NCBI GenBank assembly: GCA_029935135.1 | Contig: JAOZKX010000005.1 | Span: 1 to 16,539 of the forward strand | DNA length: 16,539 bases | Reading direction: 5' to 3' | Source of the DNA: Desulfocapsa sp. | GTDB lineage: Bacteria > Desulfobacterota > Desulfobulbia > Desulfobulbales > Desulfocapsaceae | Shown here: positions 7,270 through 13,555 of the stretch, in pieces | How the letters are laid out: each line of letters begins with the position of its first letter | Numbering within the stretch: position 1 is the first letter of the stretch | Made by a program: the position numbers and the translations under genes | Notes under the pieces: model-generated | The model's database searches: none | What the model saw: the letters and a program-made list of their open reading frames with translations, nothing else | Told to the model about the DNA's origin: nothing

Positions 7270-7291
7270 AACCTGTGGCACACCACAAGTT
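7270..7291 (-). terminator. Weak hairpin after the channel gene
   Basis: The minus-strand RNA AACUUGUGG-UGUG-CCACAGGUU folds into a 9-bp stem with one U-G pair and a four-base loop. UAUUAUU follows. It lies 30 bases after the ybdG stop and just upstream of the -35 of the next promoter. It could be a weak terminator, or as DNA a near-palindromic binding site for a regulator. Confidence 0.42.
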
Positions 7292-7321
7292 AAAATAACC
7301 TGCTTAAATCCAGACACTATT

Positions 7322-8578
7322 CTATTCGGCCTGCTTAAAAGCACAATTAAAATCAAAACTGCTGGGATTCTGAAAAACCCGGAGCTGGAAATAGGGTAGT
7401 GCCGACAGCAAATGATCAAAGATATCACTCTGGATGGCCTCAAAATTCGCCCATACCTGATCCTTACTGAAAACATATACCTCCAGGGGCAGACCTGTCT
7501 CTGTGGGCGCAAGCTGGCGGACAATAAAGGTCATATTTTGATGAATCTGTGGATGTTGCCTGAGATACTCCTGGGTATACGCCCTGAAGATACCAATATT
7601 AGTCTGACACCTGCCATTAACAGCAACGCTCTCTGCAACTTCATGTCGATTATTATAGGACTTGATCTCTTTTTGTCTGGGGCGAAGATATCTTGTAAGA
7701 ATTTTGATTTCTGCAAGTTTTTCTACCTCAGCGTCTGTCATAAAGCGGATGGTGCTAAGATCAATATTGATGGCACGCTTAATTCGTCTTCCTCCAGACT
7801 CACTCATTCCTCTCCAGTTTTTAAATGAATTGGAGATAAGGGCATAGGTTGGAATGGAGGTAACAGTCTTATCCCAGTTTTGCACGCGAACACAGTGGAT
7901 AGAGATATCAATAACATCACCATCAGCCCCGTATTGTGCCATTTCAATCCAGTCACCGATCTGGACCATATTAGTAGCAGAAAGCTGAATGTTGGCTACA
8001 AAACCAAGCAGTGTATCTTTAAATACCAGGAGGATGACAGCGGTTAAGCCACCAAGTAAACTGAGGAGCCCCCATGGAGAACGATCCGTTAAGAGGGAAA
8101 TCAGAAAAATGGCGCAAAAGACATACAAAATAATCCGTGCAGCATCGGTATAGCCACGGATGGCTGCGCTTCGCTTCTGAGAAATCGCCGTGTATATTTC
8201 ATTTAAGGCACTTAAAAGAGCCGAGATACTCATGCTGGTGGTAACAACTACTCCAGCCAAAAGAGCACGGGAAAGAATATCTGAGAGTATTGACTCATCC
8301 TGGAGCAGGACATCCTGGGCAATATAGATAATGAGAAGAGGAGTAAACCAGCTGATCTTATGGAAGAACCTATGCTTAATAAGTGGATCATCCCACTGCA
8401 GACTATTCTGGTGAATTATCCTCACAAGAATCGGCAAGAGTGTACGACGAACAATCCATGCCGCAAACATGGCAAAAATGAGAATTCCAAGAGTGATAAC
8501 AAGAAAGGAAACAATTCTGGAAACATCTTCCTGCAGACCAAACTGCATGATCCAGTTACTAAGCAGATTTTCAATCAT
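7322..8578 (-). CDS. ybdG: MscS-family mechanosensitive channel, YbdG type
   Basis: This 418-residue inner-membrane protein is close in size to E. coli YbdG (about 415), a miniconductance mechanosensitive channel linked to osmotic stress. Five hydrophobic helices are visible at about 22-43, 77-91, 105-125, 147-163 and 168-192. The last continues into the MscS pore/beta-domain region (LLGFVANIQL, 190-199). GDWIEMAQYGADGDV (208-222) and FKNWRGMSESGGRRIKRAI (252-270) are characteristic of the YbdG branch. So is the C-terminal half with NGRCQTNIGIFRAY, LPLEVYVF and DIFDHLL. A weak GGAA precedes the ATG. The gene is single, between the pnp terminator and the fimbrial promoter. Nothing ties it functionally to either side. 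Confidence 0.9.
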   Translation of the reverse strand: MIENLLSNWIMQFGLQEDVSRIVSFLVITLGILIFAMFAAWIVRRTLLPILVRIIHQNSLQWDDPLIKHRFFHKISWFTPLLIIYIAQDVLLQDESILSDILSRALLAGVVVTTSMSISALLSALNEIYTAISQKRSAAIRGYTDAARIILYVFCAIFLISLLTDRSPWGLLSLLGGLTAVILLVFKDTLLGFVANIQLSATNMVQIGDWIEMAQYGADGDVIDISIHCVRVQNWDKTVTSIPTYALISNSFKNWRGMSESGGRRIKRAINIDLSTIRFMTDAEVEKLAEIKILTRYLRPRQKEIKSYNNRHEVAESVAVNGRCQTNIGIFRAYTQEYLRQHPQIHQNMTFIVRQLAPTETGLPLEVYVFSKDQVWANFEAIQSDIFDHLLSALPYFQLRVFQNPSSFDFNCAFKQAE

Positions 8579-8643
8579 TTTTCATTCCATATTTTTGATT
8601 CTTTTAAAATCTGTAAACGGACTGCGCGTACTACCTGCAAATT

Positions 8644-8684
8644 AAAAAAAAAGGCTCTTCCGCAAGAAACGGAAAAGCCTTTTT
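8644..8684 (-). terminator. Rho-independent terminator after pnp
   Basis: On the minus strand AAAAGGCT-T-TTCCG pairs with CGGAA-G-AGCCTTTT across a seven-base loop, a 14-bp stem containing one U-G pair. A run of nine T follows. It begins 25 bases after the pnp stop and closes the translation operon. The A-run on the other side could let it work in both directions, but no plus-strand gene reads into it. I could not pick out a convincing promoter for the next gene in the remaining bases 8579-8643. Confidence 0.9.
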
Positions 8685-8708
8685 AGATACAGTATAGCGA
8701 ACAGGTCG

Positions 8709-10781
8709 TTACAAGAGAGCCTTGCGACTAAGTCGAATACGGCCGCGACCGTCAACTTCGAGGACTTTTACTTCAATCTCGTCTCCCTCTTTAAGAACAT
8801 CTGTCACCTTGGCCACACGCTCATTGGCAAGTTCTGAGATATGGACCAGACCATCGGTTCCCGGGATAATTTCCACAAAGGCACCAAAATCTTTAATGGT
8901 TTTTACGATTCCTTTGTACACTCTGCCAACTTCAGCTTCAGCAGTCATCTCCTGGATCTTATCAAGGAGTGCTTTTGCCTTGCTGCCGTCTTTGGTAAAC
9001 ATCTTCACAATACCGGAATCATCAACTTCGATGGTGGCATCATACTCAGCGGACATCGCTTTAATAATCTTGCCGCCGGGTCCGATAATATCACGAATCT
9101 TATCGGTGCTGATTTTATGGCTGAAATACTTAGGAGCATGTTCTGCCACTTCAGTACGTGATTTTTCAATACCCTTGGCCATTTCGCCGAGGATATGAAG
9201 TCGACCCTCTTTTGCCTGGGACAGAGCATTTCCCATGATATCACGATCAACACCATCGATCTTAATATCCATCTGCAGAGAGGTAATACCCTCTTCTGTA
9301 CCAACAACCTTAAAATCCATATCGCCAAGATGATCTTCATCACCAAGGATATCAGAGAGAATAACAACCTTATCACCCTCTTTTATCAATCCCATGGCAA
9401 TTCCGGAAACGGGTGCCTTTAGGGGAATACCGGCATCCATCATGGCCATACTTCCACCACAGACGGTTGCCATGGAGGAAGATCCGTTTGATTCCATAAT
9501 CTCAGAAACCACACGAATGGTATAGGGAAAGTCTTCCGGGTCTGGAAGCACGGCAGAGAGACCACGCATGGCAAGCATACCATGTCCGACATCACGCCGG
9601 GAAGGACCACGTAAGAAACGCGCTTCACCAACACAGTATGGAGGAAAGTTATAATGAACCAGAAAGCGTCGCTGTTCCTCACCCTGTAAGGTCTCAACAC
9701 GCTGCGCATCGCGTTCACTACCAAGAGTAGCGGTAACCAATGCCTGCGTCTCACCACGGGTAAAAAGAGCCGAGCCATGGGTTCGCGGAAGATAGGTTAC
9801 TTCACCACTGATAGGACGAACCTGATCAAAGGCACGGCCGTCAAGACGGGTTGCCTCATCCACGATCTTGGCACGCATGGTCTTCTTTTTGTAACCGGAA
9901 AGAAGATCACCGATTTCTCTACCACGATCGCCCTCAGTATCGAGTTCTGCAACCACCGTTTTCTTCAGAGCATCATAGACCCGACCGCGTTCCATTTTGT
10001 CTGCGGTGGAGATAACTTCTTTCATCCCCTCTGCTGCAATTTCCTGAACTTTGGCCTGCATTGCCTCATCAATTGCAATCGGCTCAACAACACGTTTTGT
10101 TTTGCCGCTATTCTTTTGCAGATCCAACTGCATATCTATAAGAGGCTGTACCTGCTCATGGACAAAGAAGATCGCATTCAGTACTTCTTCCTCACTCATG
10201 GCATCCACTTTTCCTTCAACCATGGTGACAGCATTACTGGTACAGGCAACAATCACATCCATCCTTGAATCAGCAAGCTCGGATTTTGTTGGATTAAGAA
10301 CATAGTCCCCATCGATGTAACCCACTCGAGCACCTGCAATAGGGCCTTCGAAAGGAATATCAGAAAGGGAGAGAGCACAAGAGGCACCGTTTAAGGCCAG
10401 AATATCAGGATCATTTTGCTGATCTGCTGAAAGAACGGTTGCAATAATCTGGGTTTCTGAAAAATATCCATCTGCAAACAGGGGTCGCAAGGGGCGATCG
10501 ATAATACGACAGGTGAGCACTTCCTGATCACTGGGACGTCCGATTTCACGACGGAAATAATTTCCGGGAACCCGGCCGACTGCAGCCATACGCTCCTGAT
10601 ATTCAATAGTAAGGGGTAAAAAACCTAATTCCGGCTTATTTTCCTTTCCTGCCACGGCGGTAACGAGGACAACTGTGTCCCCATATTGCATAACGACAGA
10701 ACCATCTGCCTGCTTGGCTACTTTTCCTGTTTCCACGGAAATTGTTTTTCCGCCTACTTCAACTTCTACTTTTTTATACAT
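8709..10781 (-). CDS. pnp: Polyribonucleotide nucleotidyltransferase (PNPase)
   Basis: This 690-residue trimeric 3'-5' phosphorolytic exoribonuclease is the core enzyme of bacterial mRNA decay. The first RNase PH-like domain contains [12 protein letters not shown] (73-84). An all-helical linker follows at about 235-310. The second, catalytic RNase PH domain carries [12 protein letters not shown] (480-491), with Asp483, Asp489 and Lys491 at the E. coli D486/D492/K494 positions. The KH domain has IIGPGGK (565-571), and the S1 domain runs from about 618 to the end ([11 protein letters not shown], 631-641). GGAGAA precedes the ATG. The pairing with rpsO and the structured leader suggest post-transcriptional self-control as in enterobacteria. 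The tail after S1 is very short. Confidence 0.98.
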   Translation of the reverse strand: MYKKVEVEVGGKTISVETGKVAKQADGSVVMQYGDTVVLVTAVAGKENKPELGFLPLTIEYQERMAAVGRVPGNYFRREIGRPSDQEVLTCRIIDRPLRPLFADGYFSETQIIATVLSADQQNDPDILALNGASCALSLSDIPFEGPIAGARVGYIDGDYVLNPTKSELADSRMDVIVACTSNAVTMVEGKVDAMSEEEVLNAIFFVHEQVQPLIDMQLDLQKNSGKTKRVVEPIAIDEAMQAKVQEIAAEGMKEVISTADKMERGRVYDALKKTVVAELDTEGDRGREIGDLLSGYKKKTMRAKIVDEATRLDGRAFDQVRPISGEVTYLPRTHGSALFTRGETQALVTATLGSERDAQRVETLQGEEQRRFLVHYNFPPYCVGEARFLRGPSRRDVGHGMLAMRGLSAVLPDPEDFPYTIRVVSEIMESNGSSSMATVCGGSMAMMDAGIPLKAPVSGIAMGLIKEGDKVVILSDILGDEDHLGDMDFKVVGTEEGITSLQMDIKIDGVDRDIMGNALSQAKEGRLHILGEMAKGIEKSRTEVAEHAPKYFSHKISTDKIRDIIGPGGKIIKAMSAEYDATIEVDDSGIVKMFTKDGSKAKALLDKIQEMTAEAEVGRVYKGIVKTIKDFGAFVEIIPGTDGLVHISELANERVAKVTDVLKEGDEIEVKVLEVDGRGRIRLSRKALL

Positions 10782-10849
10782 AACTTCTCCAGCTGCCGTA
10801 TTGCAACATGGTATAGGTTCAGAGATAATTGGATCTGTCCAAAGTCAAA

Positions 10850-10887
10850 ACAGGCGTGTCGCTGCATTATCGCAGCAACACACCTGT
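10850..10887 (-). terminator. Long RNA hairpin 2 in the rpsO-pnp spacer (partial terminator or RNase III-type processing site)
   Basis: The minus-strand RNA forms a 16-bp uninterrupted stem around the six-base loop GAUAAU. The outer block is ACAGG with CCUGU, the middle GUGU with ACAC, the inner GCUGC with GCAGC. Each junction is a U-G pair that would be a mismatch on the plus strand. UUUUGACUUU follows, a broken U-tract compatible with partial termination. In E. coli the same spacer holds the rpsO terminator and the RNase III-cut stem used for PNPase autoregulation. That parallel is an inference from position and shape. Confidence 0.6.
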
Positions 10888-10898
10888 ATGTTTAACAT

Positions 10899-10923
10899 GC
10901 ACCAGCGCCTTATGCGCCAATGC
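10899..10923 (-). promoter_or_regulatory. RNA hairpin 1 in the rpsO-pnp spacer
   Basis: In the minus-strand RNA the arms GCAUUGGCGC and GCGCUGGUGC form a 10-bp stem around a five-base loop. Three of the pairs are G-U, which exist only in the minus-strand transcript. It lies 53 bases downstream of the rpsO stop. It may protect the rpsO 3' end or belong to a processing element before pnp. Confidence 0.5.
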
Positions 10924-10975
10924 TTACCTCTGAATTCTTAAACGAATGAATTGAGATAAACTGCTTCTTAGGAAT

Positions 10976-11245
10976 TTATTTTCTAATTCCAAGCGCCTCA
11001 ATCAATTCACGATATTTATTCACATCTTTCTTCTTCAGGTAATCGAGAAGGCTTCTTCTCTGACCTACAAGTTTCAACAGTCCCTGACGGGAGTGATGAT
11101 CCTTTTTATGGGCCTTAAAATGATCAGTAAGATACTCAATCCGATCAGTAATAAGGGCTATTTGTACCTCTGAAGATCCGGTATCATTGGGGTGAAGTTT
11201 AAACTTCTCGATAATTTCATTTTTTTTAACTGCTGATTGTGCCAA
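10976..11245 (-). CDS. rpsO: 30S ribosomal protein S15
   Basis: This 89-residue primary 16S-rRNA-binding protein of the 30S platform has the family's exact length. Signature segments are [16 protein letters not shown] (18-33), [17 protein letters not shown] (42-58), and [14 protein letters not shown] followed by [13 protein letters not shown] at the C-terminus. Translation starts at TTG, justified by GGAGG six bases upstream and the normal MAQSAV-type N-terminus. The adjacent truB and pnp genes are the classic neighbours. A UUG start on a highly expressed ribosomal protein may help set its level or its self-repression. The 194-base spacer to pnp carries two hairpins. Confidence 0.97.
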   Translation of the reverse strand: MAQSAVKKNEIIEKFKLHPNDTGSSEVQIALITDRIEYLTDHFKAHKKDHHSRQGLLKLVGQRRSLLDYLKKKDVNKYRELIEALGIRK

Positions 11246-11251
11246 AACAAA

Positions 11252-11256
11252 CCTCC
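11252..11256 (-). promoter_or_regulatory. Strong Shine-Dalgarno deciding the TTG start of rpsO
   Basis: GGAGG on the minus strand lies six bases before a TTG at 11245-11243. That TTG begins the standard S15 N-terminus ([10 protein letters not shown]). An ATG overlaps the 5' edge of this site (11258-11256) but is out of frame and hits a stop after ten codons. The TTG is therefore the real start. Confidence 0.8.
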
Positions 11257-11293
11257 ATTTTCTATATGTAAAACTCTTATATTTTCAGTTACC

Positions 11294-11310
11294 AGTCCGG
11301 TGGCAGGACT
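11294..11310 (-). other. Small hairpin in the rpsO leader
   Basis: On the minus strand AGTCC, a seven-base loop and GGACT form a 5-bp stem about 50 bases upstream of the rpsO start. No T-run follows in the direction of transcription, so it is not a terminator for truB. S15 often represses its own mRNA through leader structures, but these differ between phyla and this one matches none that I can name. It may be chance. Confidence 0.25.
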
Positions 11311-11354
11311 TTTTAAAACATTACTTCAATTACTACACTTACCATGTCTTATTT

Positions 11355-12092
11355 TTATTGCAACAGATTAGATAGATCGGCCACAGATAAGACATGTTCC
11401 AACAACTTTTCCCGAGCATTTTCTTCCTGCAGCTGCTGCCCGGTAAGACTATCGCTGACATCAAAGCATCCACTTCTGGTGCGCCGCAGTGCCGTTAAAT
11501 AGGCCCCGCATCCTAGAGCCTCACCAATATCAGCCCCCAGGGTCCGAATATATGTTCCCTTGGAACAGACAACCCGAATACTCAGGTACGGTGATTCATC
11601 ACTGAGCTCAGTGATCTCGCCCGTTCTCTCCAGGGCAGAAATCATAACAGAACGGGGTGGCTTCTTAATCTCTATTCCTTGACGGGCATAGTGATACAGG
11701 GGTTTCCCCTTATGTTTCAAAGCCGAATAGATGGGAGGAACCTGCATCTGCTCTCCGCGAAACTTTTCCAGGCAGGCCTCCACTGTTTCCCCATCGATTT
11801 TCCCCACAGCTTTCTCACTGACAACATCACCTTCAGGATCAAGGGTCGTGGTCGTTATTCCTAAACGGAGCGTGGCGAGATACTCTTTTTCACCCTCCAT
11901 AATACCACTGATCAGTTTCGTTGCCGGACGACCTGCACAAATAACAAGTAACCCGGTGGCAAAAGGATCAAGCGTTCCTGCGTGGCCAACCTTTTTCATC
12001 CCCAGCACACGGCGCACCTGGCGCACCATATAAAAAGAACTCGCCCCTTCAGGCTTATCGATAAGAAAGGCACCCGCCTCAAAATCAGTCAT
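11355..12092 (-). CDS. truB: tRNA pseudouridine(55) synthase TruB
   Basis: This enzyme makes the universal pseudouridine-55 in the T loop of tRNA. GHAGTLDPFATGLL (36-49) contains the catalytic Asp42. KEYLATLRLG (69-78), PPIYSALKHKGKPLY (119-133) and KGTYIRTLGADIG (178-190) are the other TruB core motifs. The protein is only 245 residues. E. coli TruB has 314, the extra part being a C-terminal PUA-like domain. Here the chain ends just after the catalytic core with a short helix, so that domain appears to be missing. TAA follows directly, with a second in-frame TAA two codons on. The gene is 24 bases after nrnA, and the 109 bases that follow lead to rpsO. Confidence 0.96.
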   Translation of the reverse strand: MTDFEAGAFLIDKPEGASSFYMVRQVRRVLGMKKVGHAGTLDPFATGLLVICAGRPATKLISGIMEGEKEYLATLRLGITTTTLDPEGDVVSEKAVGKIDGETVEACLEKFRGEQMQVPPIYSALKHKGKPLYHYARQGIEIKKPPRSVMISALERTGEITELSDESPYLSIRVVCSKGTYIRTLGADIGEALGCGAYLTALRRTRSGCFDVSDSLTGQQLQEENAREKLLEHVLSVADLSNLLQ

Positions 12093-12116
12093 ACTCTTCA
12101 GGCCGGATCCAGTAAC

Positions 12117-13109
12117 TTAGCGCAAAGCGCTCTTAAGGGCTGATAAAACTTCCTGCTGCACGTCCTCAAGGGATCTATCCACAAAACGAAAACCCGCTGC
12201 GTTCTTATGGCCGCCTCCGCCAAAACCAGCGGCAACAGCTGCCACATCACAGCTCCCCTTTGCTCGCAGACTGACAGAAACATGTCCCTTCTTCGTCTCT
12301 TTTATAAATACTGCAACCCTGACCGACTGGATGGAACGGGGATAATTGATAAATCCTTCCACATCGCCACTTGCAGCACCACTCTTTATAAACATCTCAT
12401 GACTGACAAAAACCACTCCCACCTGTGCATCGACATACAATTGCAGGGTGGCAAGAACCATCTCCATTAAACGTAACCGCTCAAGGGTAAAGTTATCATA
12501 CACCTTACCGGCAACCTCTTCAGGATGAACCCCTTTTTCAACCAGATCAGCAGCGATCCTCAGCGTGCGTGGGCTGGTATTATCATAATGGAAGGAACCG
12601 GTATCTGTCAGTATGGCGACATAGATGGAGAATGCCGCTTTCAGGCTTACCGCAGTTTCTAACGCTGCAGCAAGTTCATAAACCAGTTCACCAGTGGAAG
12701 ATGATTTATGATCCAGCCAGAGATGATCGCCAAAAGCGGTATGTCCAAAGTGATGATCGATCACCAGAAAAGGCGAAAGGCCAAGTAGCTTTTTCTTTTC
12801 CTTTCCCAGACGATCCTCATCGCCACAATCAAGGGCAATACAGGCAATATTTTCTTTTCCAGCCGCATCCACAAACTGTTCCACATCGGCTATATCTGTT
12901 CTAGCGAGTTCTGAATCCGGCAGGAAATCATAGAGGTGAGAGACAGGTTCTTCAAGATAACGAAAAACTTTCTTGCCAAAACCCTCCAGAATATCAGCCA
13001 GTCCCAAAAGGGAACCAAGAGCATCACCATCCGGATTCACATGGGTAACCAGGACAATATGCGTCGCCCTGTTGATACTTGTTAAAATCTGCTCAGGAAT
13101 CGCTTTCAT
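12117..13109 (-). CDS. nrnA: DHH-family bifunctional oligoribonuclease / pAp phosphatase NrnA
   Basis: This 330-residue soluble DHH/DHHA1 phosphoesterase is expected to degrade nanoRNAs and hydrolyse 3'-phosphoadenosine 5'-phosphate. Metal-binding motifs in order are HVNPDGDA (23-30), LDCGDED (93-99), DHH (118-120) and LTDTGSFHYDN (167-177). The DHHA1 substrate loop GGGGHKNAAG is at 297-306. The open frame continues 24 codons upstream into rbfA. I chose the inner ATG because the family starts there and GGAGAGGAA precedes it at good spacing. It overlaps the rbfA end by 17 bases. Position between rbfA and truB is common in deltaproteobacteria and Firmicutes. In organisms lacking Orn this enzyme usually performs the final step of RNA decay, which fits co-expression with pnp. 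Confidence 0.93.
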   Translation of the reverse strand: MKAIPEQILTSINRATHIVLVTHVNPDGDALGSLLGLADILEGFGKKVFRYLEEPVSHLYDFLPDSELARTDIADVEQFVDAAGKENIACIALDCGDEDRLGKEKKKLLGLSPFLVIDHHFGHTAFGDHLWLDHKSSSTGELVYELAAALETAVSLKAAFSIYVAILTDTGSFHYDNTSPRTLRIAADLVEKGVHPEEVAGKVYDNFTLERLRLMEMVLATLQLYVDAQVGVVFVSHEMFIKSGAASGDVEGFINYPRSIQSVRVAVFIKETKKGHVSVSLRAKGSCDVAAVAAGFGGGGHKNAAGFRFVDRSLEDVQQEVLSALKSALR

Positions 13110-13506
13110 CTTGCTTCCTCTCCGAGGCAATTTCCTGGAAAAGACGCTCCATTTCCTGCACCTTCTCCGCCTTTTCATCAAAGATAAATTTCAAAACGGG
13201 TGTATATCGCAAGTTTAATGTCTTTGCCAGATGACTTCGCACGAAACCAGTTGCCCTTTCCAAGGCGGCAGTCACTTTTTTTGAACCTTTGTTGCTACCG
13301 GGGATGGCATAGAAGATACGCGCACTTGTCAGATCATCTGTTATTGTCACCGAAGTGATTGTAACCTCCGCCAACTGCTGATCACGCACCTTCTGTAAAA
13401 AGAGCATGGTAATTTCCATACGAATGGCATCGGCCACCCGCGTAGAACGTTTGCGTTCCTGTTTTCCGAGCCCTACGGACTCTATCGTTTCTTTAGGATC
13501 CCACAT
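13093..13506 (-). CDS. rbfA: 30S ribosome-binding factor RbfA
   Basis: This 137-residue cold-shock-type 30S maturation factor acts on the 5' helix of 16S rRNA. The family pattern is clear: TRVADAIRMEI (about 22-32) at the first helix, then the strand VTITSVTITDDLTSARIFY (48-66). Next come ATGFVRSHLAKTLNLRYTPVLKFIFD (85-110), with the typical R-L-K-P-L-F-D signature, and a final amphipathic helix. The first roughly 20 residues are an N-terminal extension before the conserved core; no other in-frame start is evident. No clear Shine-Dalgarno precedes the ATG. The gene lies 49 bases after infB and overlaps the likely nrnA start by 17 bases. Confidence 0.95.
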   Translation of the reverse strand: MWDPKETIESVGLGKQERKRSTRVADAIRMEITMLFLQKVRDQQLAEVTITSVTITDDLTSARIFYAIPGSNKGSKKVTAALERATGFVRSHLAKTLNLRYTPVLKFIFDEKAEKVQEMERLFQEIASERKQDESDS

Positions 13507-13555
13507 ATGCAGTTTTCAGCGTTTGCTTCTTTGTTCTCTTGCTTTACAGGTCGGA

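Noticed and set aside
10973..10992. GGAATT/AATTCC inverted repeat around the rpsO stop
   Set aside because: It is a six-base A+T-rich stem overlapping coding sequence without a T-run; the stronger hairpins lie downstream.
11294..11314. Plus-strand terminator (AGTCC, loop, GGACT, then T-run)
   Set aside because: The stem has only 5 bp and no plus-strand gene reads into it.
13110..13181. 24-codon N-terminal extension of nrnA (MMKRRRRCRKW...)
   Set aside because: It lies inside rbfA in another frame, is not family-like, and the inner ATG has a good Shine-Dalgarno.
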